Made by a program: the position numbers and the translations under genes. The notes below the pieces were generated by a model that made no database searches, was not told the origin of the DNA, and saw only the letters and a list, made by a program, of their open reading frames with translations. From Allobosea sp. 117 (GTDB taxonomy: Bacteria > Pseudomonadota > Alphaproteobacteria > Rhizobiales > Xanthobacteraceae): a DNA stretch of 64,000 nucleotides. Every line of letters begins with the position of its first letter. Position 1 is the stretch's first letter. Location: assembly GCF_000702305.1 (NCBI RefSeq), contig NZ_JNLC01000015.1, positions 110,001-174,000 of the forward strand, read 5' to 3'. Positions 1-8,313 of this stretch are shown piece after piece.

Positions 1-1076
1 TTGCGGTGATCGAGCGCGATGCCAGCTTCGCCCGCTCCTCGACGACCCTCTCGGCCGCCTCGGTGCGCCAGCAGTTCTCCATCCCCGAGAACATCCGCAT
101 GTCGCTGTTCGGGCTGGAGTTCCTACGCTCCATCAAGGAGCGATTCGACGCCGACACCGAGATCGGCCTGCACGAGGGTGGCTATCTCCTGCTCGCCAGC
201 GAGGCCGGCATGCCGGTGCTGCGAGCCAACCATGCCGTGCAGATGGCCGAGGGCGCCGACATCGCCCTGCTCGATCCCGCCGCGCTGGCGGAAACCTTCC
301 CCTGGCTGAACCTCGACGGCATCGCGCTTGGCGCCTATGGCCTCTCCGGTGAGGGCTGGTTCGACGCCCACGCCTTCCTCGCCGGCGCCCGCCGCGCAGC
401 CCGAAGACAAGGCGCGATGCTGATAGACGGAGAAGTTGTACGCATGGAGCGCGCGAGCGCGCGCGTGAGCGCGGTGACGCTGGCCGACGGACGGCGGCTC
501 GGTTGCGACGCCCTTGTGAACGCCGCCGGCCCGAGCGCGGGAAGGCTCGCCGGCCTCGCCGGCATCCCCCTGCCCGTCGAAGGACGCAAGCGCTGCATCT
601 TCGTCGTGCATTGCCGCACGCCGCTACCGCGCCTGCCGCTGCTGGTCGATCCCTCGGGCTTCTATATCCGACCGGAAGGCGCCTACCAGATCTGCGGCGC
701 GCCGCCGCCGGAGGACCGGGACCCCGACGCCGACGGCGACTTCGAGGTCGACTGGAGCGTGTTCGAGGAGATCATCTGGCCCGCCCTCGCCCACCGCATC
801 CCCGCCATGGAGGAGCTCAAGCCGCTGCGCGCCTGGGCCGGGCACTACGAGATGAACCTGCTCGACCACAATGCCGTGCTCGGCCCGCATCCCGAGATCG
901 GCAATTTCTACTTCATGAACGGCTTCTCGGGTCACGGCCTGCAGCAGGCCCCCGCCGCCGGCCGCGCCATCGCCGAATGGATCGCGCATGGCCGCTCTAT
1001 TTCCCTCGATCTCGATGTGTTTTCCTATGAGCGAATCCTCGCCGGCCGGCCGCACGCCGAATTGAACATCATCTGA
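1..1076 (+). CDS. FAD-dependent oxidoreductase (DAO family), 5'-truncated by window edge
   Basis: Only the C-terminal ~357 residues are in the window; the frame is open to base 3 and the first visible residues (AVIERD) look like the end of the second strand of a Rossmann FAD fold, where the Glu binds the FAD ribose, so roughly the first 30 residues are missing. The remainder fits the D-amino-acid-oxidase/FOXRED1-like family: a mid-protein substrate region, 'NAAGPSAG' (the second FAD contact) near residue 170 of the visible part, and a C-terminal 'FMNGFSGHGLQQAPAAG' motif that closes the FAD site. Such enzymes oxidise amines, sarcosine-like compounds or amino acids. The substrate cannot be told from sequence. 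It ends 264 bp before the cys operon and is probably a separate transcription unit. Confidence 0.8.
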   Translation, partial: AVIERDASFARSSTTLSAASVRQQFSIPENIRMSLFGLEFLRSIKERFDADTEIGLHEGGYLLLASEAGMPVLRANHAVQMAEGADIALLDPAALAETFPWLNLDGIALGAYGLSGEGWFDAHAFLAGARRAARRQGAMLIDGEVVRMERASARVSAVTLADGRRLGCDALVNAAGPSAGRLAGLAGIPLPVEGRKRCIFVVHCRTPLPRLPLLVDPSGFYIRPEGAYQICGAPPPEDRDPDADGDFEVDWSVFEEIIWPALAHRIPAMEELKPLRAWAGHYEMNLLDHNAVLGPHPEIGNFYFMNGFSGHGLQQAPAAGRAIAEWIAHGRSISLDLDVFSYERILAGRPHAELNII

Positions 1077-1340
1077 TCGTATAATAGACGCGCCGGTTCC
1101 GGGCGCGAGCGGATCGCGATCCTACGCGGCGCGATGGCAATCAAGCCATTGCTCGTGCTGTGGGATCATCCTTCGAGCGGCATTCATCTGCTCATCACCG
1201 GAAGCGATTTCCCATCAAAATTGTACAGTACTCCAGTGCGTTCGCGATAAATACACATAATATTTGTGCAATTATCTCTTTTGCACATTCGAATTCGTGT
1301 TATATAGTTAGAACCACTAAAATACATGGGATTATCGGAA
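1077..1340. other. Intergenic region upstream of the cys operon
   Basis: This 264-bp gap starts GC-rich and becomes strongly AT-rich from about 1215 to 1325. I see no coding frame with a credible ribosome site. The AT-rich half holds the promoter and dyad described separately at 1265-1308, plus a CGAATTCG palindrome at 1290-1297 between the -35 and -10 elements. Confidence 0.6.
1281..1308 (+). promoter_or_regulatory. Candidate sigma70-type promoter of the cys operon
   Basis: TTGCAC (1281-1286) and TATAGT (1303-1308) are separated by 16 bp, and transcription would begin near 1315, about 25 nt before the DUF2849 start. A perfect 7-bp inverted repeat (TGTGCAA 1265-1271, TTGCACA 1281-1287) overlaps the -35 box. 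The hexamers are read directly; promoter function is inferred. Confidence 0.5.
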
Positions 1341-1649
1341 ATGGCCGCGCCGCAGCAGCAGAAATTGAAGGTCAACGGCCCCGTCACCGTCACCGCCAAC
1401 CGGCTCACCGACGGCGTCGTGGTGTGGCGCACGGCTGAGGGCGGCTGGTCGACCGAGCTCAACGACGCGATCGTGGTGACCACCGCCCCCGAAGCCATCG
1501 CCCTGCTGGAAGCCGCCGGCAAGCGCGACACCGACGCGGTCGGGCCCTATGTGGCGCCGGTCATTCTCGGCGAGGGCAGCGCCATCCTGCCGGGAAATCT
1601 GCGCGAGCGCATCCGCGTCGCCGGTCCGACCTTCGAATTGCCCGCCTGA
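1341..1649 (+). CDS. DUF2849 domain protein of the sulfite reductase operon
   Basis: A 102-residue protein with the 'VTVTANRLTDGVVVW' opening typical of DUF2849, a small family found in alphaproteobacteria directly before nitrite/sulfite reductase genes. Its biochemical role is not established; an accessory role in sulfite reduction is only inferred from conserved position. I chose the ATG at 1341 because GGGA (1328-1331) sits 9 nt upstream; another in-frame ATG at 1326 would add five residues but has no Shine-Dalgarno sequence. There is no signal peptide or membrane segment, so it should be cytoplasmic. It is first in the apparent operon DUF2849-cysI-DUF934-cysH. Confidence 0.8.
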   Translation: MAAPQQQKLKVNGPVTVTANRLTDGVVVWRTAEGGWSTELNDAIVVTTAPEAIALLEAAGKRDTDAVGPYVAPVILGEGSAILPGNLRERIRVAGPTFELPA

Positions 1650-1683
1650 CGCGCCCTCAAAAAATATCCTCGGAAAATCAGTT

Positions 1684-3339
1684 ATGTACGCCTATGACGA
1701 ATTCGATCGCACCCTGCTCGCCGAGCGCGTCACGGAGTTCCGTGGCCAGGTCGGCCGCCGCCTGTCGGGTGCGCTCACCGAGGATGAGTTCAAGCCGCTC
1801 CGGCTGATGAACGGCGTCTATCTGCAACTCCACGCCTATATGCTGCGCGTCGCCATCCCCTATGGCACGCTCTCCGCCGACCAGCTCCGCCGCATGGCCT
1901 ATGTGGCCCGCACCTATGATCGCGGCTACGGCCATTTCACCACCCGGCAGAACATCCAGTTCAACTGGATCAAGCTGGAGGAGCTGCCCGAGGCCATGGC
2001 GGCGCTTGCCGAGGTGGGCGTCCACGGCATCCAGACCTCCGGCAACTGCATCCGCAACGTGACCACCGACCAGTGGTCCGCCGCCACCCCGGAAGAGGTC
2101 GACGATCCGCGCATCTGGGCCGAGATCCTGCGCCAGTACTCGACCATGCACCCGGAGTTCTCGTATCTCCCGCGCAAGTTCAAGATCGCCATCACCGCGG
2201 CCGACCACGACCGCGCGGCCATCAAGGTGCACGATGTCGGCCTGCGGCTGCATCGCAACGCCGCCGGCGAGCTCGGCTTCGAGGTTCTGGTCGGCGGTGG
2301 CCTCGGGCGCACGCCCTTTATCGGCAAGAAGATCAAGGACTTCCTGCCGGTGCGCCACCTGCTGAGCTACATCGAGGCGGTGATGCGCGTCTACAACCAG
2401 TTCGGCCGGCGCGACAACATCTACAAGGCGCGCATCAAGATCCTGGTCCACGAGATCGGCGCCGAGGCCTTCAGCGCCGAGGTGGAGAAGGAGTGGGAAT
2501 CGATCCGCGACGGCGCCCTGCAGCTCGACGACGCGGTGATCGCCGACATCCGCAGCCGCTTCATCTATCCGAAGTTCGAGAAGCTCGCCGACAACCCGCC
2601 CGAGCTCGTCGAGGCACTGCAGGACGAGCGTTTCGCGACCTGGTACCGGAGCTCCATCGCGCGCCACAAGGTGCCGGGCTACGCCATCCTCACCGTCTCG
2701 CTGAAGCCGGTGGGACTGCCTCCGGGCGACGCCACCGCCGACCAGATGGACGTGATTGCCGACCTCGCCGAACGCTACGCCTTCCGCGAGATCCGCGTCG
2801 GCCACGAGCAGAATCTCTGCCTGCCGCATGTCGCCCAGCGCGACCTGCCGGCGCTGTGGCGCGCGCTCGACGCCGCCGGCCTCGCGACGCCGAACGTCAA
2901 CCTGGTCAGCGACATCATCGCCTGCCCGGGCCTTGACTACTGCGCCCTCGCCAATGCCCGCGCCATTCCGGTGGCGCAGGACATCGCCCGGCGCTTCGCC
3001 GATCTCGACCGCGCCCGCGGTATCGGCCGGCTGCACGTCAACATCTCCGGCTGCATCAATGCCTGCGGCCACCACCATGTCGGCCATATCGGCATTCTGG
3101 GCGTCGAGAAGAACGGCCAGGAATTCTACCAGATCACCATCGGCGGGCGTGCCGACGAGCAGGCGCAGCTCGGCACGCTGCTCGGCCCGGCGGTTTCCTA
3201 CGAGGAAGTGCCGGACCTCATCGAGCGCATCGTCGACGCCTATCTCGAGCTGCGCACCAATCCCCGTGAGCTGTTCGTCGACACCGTCGCGCGGCTCGGC
3301 ACCGAACCCTTCAAGGAGCGGGTCTATGAAGCTCATTGA
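1684..3339 (+). CDS. cysI: Assimilatory sulfite reductase, siroheme/[4Fe-4S] subunit (nitrite/sulfite reductase family)
   Basis: 551 residues, the normal size for a CysI hemoprotein. It carries two ferredoxin-like half domains and two siroheme/4Fe-4S domains; the cluster ligands are C-x5-C at about residues 414/420 (CPGLDYC) and C-x3-C at about 457/461 (GCINACGHHH). The N-terminal 'TTRQNIQFNW' and 'GNCIRN' motifs are siroheme-site signatures. It reduces sulfite to sulfide with six electrons, probably from ferredoxin or a separate flavoprotein, because no cysJ lies nearby. The frame is open further upstream (to 1549), but that part overlaps the DUF2849 gene and looks non-coding. The 3' end overlaps the DUF934 start by 14 bp, indicating translational coupling. 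Confidence 0.93.
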   Translation: MYAYDEFDRTLLAERVTEFRGQVGRRLSGALTEDEFKPLRLMNGVYLQLHAYMLRVAIPYGTLSADQLRRMAYVARTYDRGYGHFTTRQNIQFNWIKLEELPEAMAALAEVGVHGIQTSGNCIRNVTTDQWSAATPEEVDDPRIWAEILRQYSTMHPEFSYLPRKFKIAITAADHDRAAIKVHDVGLRLHRNAAGELGFEVLVGGGLGRTPFIGKKIKDFLPVRHLLSYIEAVMRVYNQFGRRDNIYKARIKILVHEIGAEAFSAEVEKEWESIRDGALQLDDAVIADIRSRFIYPKFEKLADNPPELVEALQDERFATWYRSSIARHKVPGYAILTVSLKPVGLPPGDATADQMDVIADLAERYAFREIRVGHEQNLCLPHVAQRDLPALWRALDAAGLATPNVNLVSDIIACPGLDYCALANARAIPVAQDIARRFADLDRARGIGRLHVNISGCINACGHHHVGHIGILGVEKNGQEFYQITIGGRADEQAQLGTLLGPAVSYEEVPDLIERIVDAYLELRTNPRELFVDTVARLGTEPFKERVYEAH

Positions 3340-3853
3340 GAACGGCCATGTGATCGCGGACCGCTATGTCCGCGTCGCCGACGACGAAGCGCTGCCGGAA
3401 GGCGCGCCGGTCCTGGTGAGCGCCGACCGCCTGCTGCGCGAGGGCGCCGAACTCGCCCGCCGCGGCGCGCCGGTCGGCGTCGTCTGGCCGAACAACAGGC
3501 GCATCGAGGCGATCGAGCCCTATCTCGACCAGCTCGCACTGATCGCGCTGGTCTTCCCGACCTTCCGCGACGGCCGCGCCTACAGTCAGGCCCGCCTGCT
3601 GCGCGAGCGCTTCGACTGGCAGGGCCCGCTGCGCGCCACCGGCAACGTGCTGCGCGACCAGTTCCTCTACATGTCGCGCGCCGGCTTCGACCAGCTCGAG
3701 GCGACCAAGGACGCCGACGCCGACGCCTATGTCGACGAGTTGAAGTCCTACACCGCCTTCTACCAGCCGACCGGCGACGGCCGGCCGACGATCCTGCGCG
3801 CCCGGCTCGGCCGCGTCGCCGAAGCTCCCGCTCAGGCCGAGGCCGCCGAATGA
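3326..3853 (+). CDS. DUF934 family protein (CysX/oxidoreductase-like partner of CysI)
   Basis: 175 residues, member of DUF934, a family that almost always sits between or beside cysI and cysH in proteobacteria. The central stretch 'LVFPTFRDGRAYSQARLLRERF' is the family signature. The biochemical role is not established; a role in electron delivery to or maturation of sulfite reductase is a guess from context. AAGGAGCG at 3313-3320 lies inside the end of cysI and precedes the ATG by 5 nt, so start choice is well supported. The stop overlaps the cysH start as ATGA. The C-terminus is Ala/Glu rich and probably disordered. Confidence 0.85.
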   Translation: MKLIENGHVIADRYVRVADDEALPEGAPVLVSADRLLREGAELARRGAPVGVVWPNNRRIEAIEPYLDQLALIALVFPTFRDGRAYSQARLLRERFDWQGPLRATGNVLRDQFLYMSRAGFDQLEATKDADADAYVDELKSYTAFYQPTGDGRPTILRARLGRVAEAPAQAEAAE

Positions 3854-4554
3854 ACATCTCCGCCATCGGCCTGGATTTCGACGAGCTGCGCCGCGATCTC
3901 GAAGGCGCATCCCCCCGCGAGATCGTCGAGGCCGCGACCAACATCATCTGCCCCGGCCGGCTGGGCGTGGTGTCGTCCTTCGGCACCGAGTCCGCCGCCC
4001 TGCTCGCCTATGTCGCCGAGGTCGACCCCTCCATACCGGTGGTGTTCCTCGATACCGGCTGGCTGTTCGAGGAGACGCTCGCCTATCGCGACGACCTCGT
4101 CGCGCGCCTCGGCCTCACCGACGTGCGCTCGATCCGCCCCGATCCCGACGCGCTCGCCGAACGCGACCCGAATGGCGACCTGTGGTTCTCCAACCCCGAT
4201 GCCTGCTGCTTCCTGCGCAAGGTCGAGCCGCTGGCGCGCGCGCTGAAGGGCTTCGACGGCTGGTTCAACGGGCGCAAGCGCTACCATGGCGGCCAGCGCT
4301 CGGCGATCCCGGTCATCGAGCAGGAAGGCAACCGCCTGAAGTTCAACCCGCTGGCCAATGCCACGCGCGACGAGGTCGAGGGCGTCTATGACCGCCTCGG
4401 CCTGCCTCGCCACCCGCTCGCGGCGCAGGGTTTCACCTCGGTGGGCTGCATGCCCTGCACCAGCCGCACCAAGCCGGGCGACGACCTGCGCTCCGGCCGC
4501 TGGGCGGGCCGCTCGAAGTCCGAGTGCGGCATCCACACCGTCCCGACCCTCTGA
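3850..4554 (+). CDS. cysH: Adenylylsulfate / phosphoadenylylsulfate reductase
   Basis: 234 residues of the PP-loop ATP-pyrophosphatase fold, with 'VVSSFGTESAALL' as the modified PP motif near residue 40. The four cysteines C119-C120 (DACCFLRKVEPL) and C200/C203 (GCMPC) are the [4Fe-4S] ligands that mark the APS-type reductases of plants and many bacteria, and C226 in 'ECGIH' is the catalytic cysteine. It should reduce APS (possibly also PAPS) to sulfite with thioredoxin. The enterobacterial PAPS-only enzymes lack the cluster, so an APS substrate is more likely. ATGA overlap with the DUF934 gene shows it is in the same operon. No sulfurylase genes (cysDN) are in the window. Confidence 0.92.
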   Translation: MNISAIGLDFDELRRDLEGASPREIVEAATNIICPGRLGVVSSFGTESAALLAYVAEVDPSIPVVFLDTGWLFEETLAYRDDLVARLGLTDVRSIRPDPDALAERDPNGDLWFSNPDACCFLRKVEPLARALKGFDGWFNGRKRYHGGQRSAIPVIEQEGNRLKFNPLANATRDEVEGVYDRLGLPRHPLAAQGFTSVGCMPCTSRTKPGDDLRSGRWAGRSKSECGIHTVPTL

Positions 4555-4584
4555 AATCCCCGGAACATCGACCTTTGCGGCCTG

Positions 4585-4614
4585 CGTGAAATGCTCGCGC
4601 GGGCCGATTTCACG
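4585..4614. repeat. Inverted repeat CGTGAAAT ... ATTTCACG between cysH and the sulfate-binding protein gene
   Basis: Perfect 8-bp arms (4585-4592 and 4607-4614) are separated by 14 GC-rich bases. There is no T-run after it, so it is a weak terminator at best. It could instead be an operator or an RNA hairpin at the junction of the two sulfur transcription units. An AT-rich stretch (4631-4670) with TTGACT at 4663-4668 follows and may hold a promoter for the transporter genes. Confidence 0.4.
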
Positions 4615-4739
4615 TCGATGCTCCGGCTTTGCGAGAAATATCTATAGAAAATATGTTTTTTATTGACTCACTGGAATGCTTGGACAAGATGGCCGTCATG
4701 GCGCCGCGAATGCGGCCATCGAAAAAGGGAGAACCCTCC

Positions 4740-5750
4740 ATGTCACGGATTTCGCGGCGACTGGCCCTCGCGGCTGCCCTCGCCAGCCTCGCCATCCCGA
4801 CGCTCGCCAGCGCGGCCGACGTCAACCTCCTGAACGTCTCCTACGACCCGACGCGCGAGCTCTACGTGCAGGTCAACAAGGCGTTCGGCGAGAAGTTCAA
4901 GGCCGAGGCCGGCAAAACCATCGAGATCAAGCAGTCGCACGGCGGCTCGGGCAAGCAGGCCCGCTCGGTGATCGACGGCCTCGAGGCCGACGTCGTCACA
5001 CTGGCGCTCGCCTATGACATCGACGCCATCGCTGACAAGGGGCTGATCGACGCCGCCTGGCAGAAGCGCCTGCCCGACAATTCCTCGCCCTACACCTCGA
5101 CCATCGTGTTCCTCGTGCGCAAGGGGAACCCGAAGGGCATCAAGGACTGGAACGACCTGGTGAAGCCGGGCGTCAAGGTCATCACGCCAAACCCCAAGAC
5201 CTCCGGCGGCGCCCGCTGGAACTACCTCGCGGCCTGGGCCTATGCGCTGAAGCAGAATGGCGGCTCGGCCGAGAAGGCGCAGGCCTTCGTCGCCGACCTG
5301 TTCAAGAACGTGCCCGTGCTCGACACCGGCGCCCGCGGCTCGACCGTGACATTCACCGAGCGCGGCGTCGGCGACGTCCTGCTCGCCTGGGAAAACGAGG
5401 CCTTCCTCTCCAAGAAGGAATTCGGCGACGACAAGTTCGACATCGTCGTGCCCTCGCTCTCCATCCTCGCCGAGCCGCCGGTCACCGTGGTCGACAAGGT
5501 CATCGACCGCAAGGGCACCCGCGCCGTCGCCGAGCAGTACCTGAAGTTCCTCTACACCAAGGAAGGCCAGGAGATCGCGGCGCAGAACTTCTATCGCCCG
5601 CGCGACCCCGAGGTGGCGAAGAAGTACGAGAAGGTCTTCCCCAAGGTCGAGCTCATCACCATCGACGACCCGGCCTTCGGCGGCTGGCGCAAGGCACAGA
5701 AGGAGCACTTCGCCGACGGCGGGATCTTCGACAAGATCTACTCCAACTGA
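4740..5750 (+). CDS. Periplasmic sulfate (thiosulfate)-binding protein
   Basis: 336 residues. The ATG at 4740 is preceded by AAGGGAGAA with about 8 nt spacing and opens a textbook signal peptide ending 'LASA', with cleavage before '[16 protein letters not shown]'. The frame extends upstream to 4629, but those residues carry no signal sequence and no ribosome site. 'VSYDPTRE', '[13 protein letters not shown]' and '[14 protein letters not shown]' are hallmark segments of the Sbp/CysP family that bind sulfate through main-chain NH groups and a conserved Ser. It delivers sulfate to the CysT-CysW permease encoded next. Sbp and CysP are hard to separate by eye, so I give no symbol. Confidence 0.9.
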   Translation: MSRISRRLALAAALASLAIPTLASAADVNLLNVSYDPTRELYVQVNKAFGEKFKAEAGKTIEIKQSHGGSGKQARSVIDGLEADVVTLALAYDIDAIADKGLIDAAWQKRLPDNSSPYTSTIVFLVRKGNPKGIKDWNDLVKPGVKVITPNPKTSGGARWNYLAAWAYALKQNGGSAEKAQAFVADLFKNVPVLDTGARGSTVTFTERGVGDVLLAWENEAFLSKKEFGDDKFDIVVPSLSILAEPPVTVVDKVIDRKGTRAVAEQYLKFLYTKEGQEIAAQNFYRPRDPEVAKKYEKVFPKVELITIDDPAFGGWRKAQKEHFADGGIFDKIYSN

Positions 5751-5797
5751 GGCCCCCGCGCCTTCCGAGACGCGGCGGCAAAGGCGGCGGACCCGCG

Positions 5798-5830
5798 AGG
5801 CGCCGAATCCGTGCGACGGGTTCGGCGCCT
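5798..5830 (+). other. Long intercistronic hairpin between the binding-protein gene and cysT
   Basis: AGGCGCCGAA (5798-5807) pairs perfectly with TTCGGCGCCT (5821-5830), and five further pairs (one G-T) continue inward to a GCG loop, giving a 15-bp stem. No T-tract follows. Such structures after solute-binding-protein genes commonly limit read-through or protect the upstream message from 3' decay, which would raise binding protein over permease. That role is inferred. Confidence 0.6.
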
Positions 5831-5892
5831 TGTCGCGCGGCACGCCCGGGCTTATTCTCCGCATTCTCTGTAGATTTTAGAGGACGGCACGT

Positions 5893-6756
5893 TTGAGCGC
5901 ACTGGCAGCACCCCGGGTGGGCGACCGCCTCTGGCAGAGAAGCGCGATTCCGGGCTTCGGCCTCACCATGGGCGTCACCATATTGTGGCTCTCGCTCATC
6001 GTGCTGATCCCGCTCGCCGGCCTGTTCATCAAGACCGCCGAGCTGTCGCCGGACCGCATCTTCGCGATCCTGACCGCGCCCCGCACCTTCAACGCGCTGA
6101 AACTGTCCTTCGGGCTCTCGCTGGTCGCCGCCGCCGTCAATCTCGTCTTCGGCGCGGTGATCGTCTGGGCGCTGGTGCGCTACGAGTTCCCCGGCAAGCG
6201 CCTGCTCGACGCCCTCGTCGACATCCCCTTCGCGCTGCCGACGGCGGTCGCCGGCATCGCGCTCACCAATCTCTATGCCGACAATGGCTGGATCGGCGCG
6301 CTGCTGGCCCCGCTCGGCATACAGGTGGCATTCACCCCGCTCGGCATCCTGATCGCGCTGATCTTCATCGGCCTGCCCTTCGTGGTGCGCACCGTGCAGC
6401 CGGTGCTCGAGGACCTCGACAAGGACCTCGAGGAAGCCGCGGCCACCCTCGGCGCCGGGCGCTGGACCACCGTGCGCCGCGTGATCCTGCCCGCCGTGGT
6501 TCCGGCCTTCCTCACCGGCTTCGCCCTCGCCTTCGCCCGCGCCGTCGGCGAGTACGGCTCGGTCATCTTCATCGCCGGCAATTTGCCGAACGTGTCGGAG
6601 ATCGCCCCGCTGCTGATCGTCATCCGGCTCGAGGAGTTCCGCTACGCCGACGCCACCACCATCGCCTGCGCGATGCTGGTCGCCTCCTTCGTGCTGCTCT
6701 TCGTCATCAACGTGCTGCAGCGCTGGTCGCAGCACCGCACCGGGAGGACAGGATGA
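5893..6756 (+). CDS. cysT: Sulfate/thiosulfate ABC transporter permease CysT
   Basis: 287 residues with about six transmembrane segments and the ABC-permease EAA loop 'EEAAATLGAGRWTTVRRVILP' near residues 175-195, which docks on the ATPase. The closest family is CysT (CysU). The start is TTG at 5893, supported by AGAGGAC ending 9 nt upstream; no ATG or GTG fits. The stop overlaps the cysW start (ATGA), so the two permease subunits are translationally coupled and form the heterodimeric channel. The ATPase gene cysA is not found downstream. Confidence 0.9.
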   Translation: MSALAAPRVGDRLWQRSAIPGFGLTMGVTILWLSLIVLIPLAGLFIKTAELSPDRIFAILTAPRTFNALKLSFGLSLVAAAVNLVFGAVIVWALVRYEFPGKRLLDALVDIPFALPTAVAGIALTNLYADNGWIGALLAPLGIQVAFTPLGILIALIFIGLPFVVRTVQPVLEDLDKDLEEAAATLGAGRWTTVRRVILPAVVPAFLTGFALAFARAVGEYGSVIFIAGNLPNVSEIAPLLIVIRLEEFRYADATTIACAMLVASFVLLFVINVLQRWSQHRTGRTG

Positions 6757-7664
6757 GCGCGGTCACCGACACCATGCCCTTCCCCCGCGAGCAGGGGCGC
6801 TCCGCGCGCCCGACCGTGCATACGCCGCCGCGTCACGAGGACATCCGTACCGAGCCGGCCATCGTGAAGTGGACGGTCATCGCGCTGGCGGCCCTGTTCA
6901 TGGGCCTGTTCATCGTGCTGCCGCTCGCCAACGTGTTCGCGCAGGCCTTCTCCAAGGGCTGGGACGCCTATGTCGCCGCGCTGGTCGATCCGGACGCGCT
7001 GGCGGCCATCCGTCTCACCCTGTTCGTCGCCGCCGTCTCGGTCGCCACCAACACGGTCATGGGGCTGGTGATGGCCTGGGCGATCACCAAGTTCAACTTC
7101 GCCGGCAAGAGCCTGCTGATCACGCTGGTCGACCTGCCCTTCTCGGTCTCGCCGGTGATCTCCGGCCTCGTCTTCGTGCTGATGTTCGGCGCGCAGGGCT
7201 ATTTCGGGCCGTGGCTGATCGACAATGGCTGGAAGATCATCTTCGCCTGGCCGGGCATCGTGCTCGCCACCGTCTTCGTCACCTTCCCCTTCGTGGCGCG
7301 CGAGCTCATCCCGCTGATGCAGGAGCAGGGCTCCTCCGAGGAGGAAGCCGCCGTCACGCTGGGTGCCTCCGGCTGGCGGGCTTTCCTGAAGGTTACGCTG
7401 CCCAATGTGAAATGGGCGCTGCTTTACGGCGTACTCTTGTGCAACGCCCGCGCCATGGGCGAGTTCGGCGCGGTGTCGGTGGTCTCCGGCCATGTGCGCG
7501 GCGAGACCAACACCATGCCGCTGCACATCGAGATTCTCTACAACGAGTATCAGTTCCAGGCGTCCTTCGCGGTCGCCTCGCTGCTCGCCTTCCTCGCGGT
7601 GGTGACGCTGTTCGCCAAGACCGTGCTGGAAGCCCGCCTCGGCAGCCGCTCCGGCCGCCATTGA
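6753..7664 (+). CDS. cysW: Sulfate/thiosulfate ABC transporter permease CysW
   Basis: 303 residues, six predicted membrane helices, with a ~35-residue hydrophilic N-terminal tail and the EAA loop 'EEEAAVTLGASGWRAFLKVTLP' around residues 200-220. 'ARAMGEFGAVSVVSG' is typical of CysW. It pairs with CysT. The start ATG lies 5 nt after GGGAGGAC. The gene is followed after 16 bp by the convergent YqaA-like gene, so the operon ends here without cysA; the ATPase must be encoded elsewhere or shared. Confidence 0.9.
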   Translation: MSAVTDTMPFPREQGRSARPTVHTPPRHEDIRTEPAIVKWTVIALAALFMGLFIVLPLANVFAQAFSKGWDAYVAALVDPDALAAIRLTLFVAAVSVATNTVMGLVMAWAITKFNFAGKSLLITLVDLPFSVSPVISGLVFVLMFGAQGYFGPWLIDNGWKIIFAWPGIVLATVFVTFPFVARELIPLMQEQGSSEEEAAVTLGASGWRAFLKVTLPNVKWALLYGVLLCNARAMGEFGAVSVVSGHVRGETNTMPLHIEILYNEYQFQASFAVASLLAFLAVVTLFAKTVLEARLGSRSGRH

Positions 7665-7680
7665 GCAGCCGGACAGCCCC

Positions 7681-8262
7681 TCAGAACAGATAGACCGCCG
7701 CGACGAAGCCGCCCACCACCAGCACGGCGAACAGCGCGGTGACGAGGCCGAGCCGCTTCTCGATGAATTCGCGCGCCGCCGGCCCGATCCAGTAGAGCAG
7801 CCCGGCGACCAGGAAGAACCGCAAGCCGCGCGTGATCACCGACAGCACGACGAACCAGAACAGGTTGTAGTGCGCGAAGCCGGAGGTGATGGTCACCACC
7901 TTGTAGGGGATCGGCGTCAGGCCCTTGATCAGGATGATCCAGTGCCCGTACTGCGCATAGGCCTGCGCGAAGGCGTCGACCTTGTCGCCATAGCCGTAGA
8001 GCTGGATCAGGAACAGCCCGACCGTCTCGTAGAGCAGCGCGCCGATCGCGTAGCCGAACAGCCCGCCCACCACCGAGGCGATCGTGCAGACCCCCGCGTA
8101 GTACCAGGCGCGCGCCGGCCGCGCGACGCACATCGGCACCAGCATCACGTCCGGGGGCACCGGGAAGAACGAGCTCTCGGCGAAGGAGACGCCGGCAAGC
8201 GCCCAGGTGGCGGAGGGGCGCTCGGCAAGGTCGATCACCCACTGATAGAGACGGCGCAGCAT
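7681..8262 (-). CDS. YqaA-type DedA/VTT-domain membrane protein
   Basis: 193 residues with four to five hydrophobic segments and no signal peptide. 'FAESSFFPVPPDVML' and 'IKGLTPIPYKVVTITSGFAHYN' are the re-entrant-loop motifs of the DedA/VTT superfamily, and the short length matches the YqaA subfamily rather than the ~220-residue DedA proper. DedA proteins are linked to membrane-potential homeostasis and lipid-carrier recycling; the substrate of this one is unknown. It is transcribed towards cysW and lies 51 bp downstream of the HisE-like gene on the same strand, so the two may be co-transcribed. Confidence 0.8.
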   Translation of the reverse strand: MLRRLYQWVIDLAERPSATWALAGVSFAESSFFPVPPDVMLVPMCVARPARAWYYAGVCTIASVVGGLFGYAIGALLYETVGLFLIQLYGYGDKVDAFAQAYAQYGHWIILIKGLTPIPYKVVTITSGFAHYNLFWFVVLSVITRGLRFFLVAGLLYWIGPAAREFIEKRLGLVTALFAVLVVGGFVAAVYLF

Positions 8263-8313
8263 CGGAACTCCGGGAAGGCAGCAAGGGCGTGGGCGGATCA
8301 GCCGCGTGGCGGG

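Noticed and set aside
1549-1683. In-frame upstream extension of cysI
   Set aside because: It lies within the DUF2849 gene, and the CysI family begins at about the ATG 1684.
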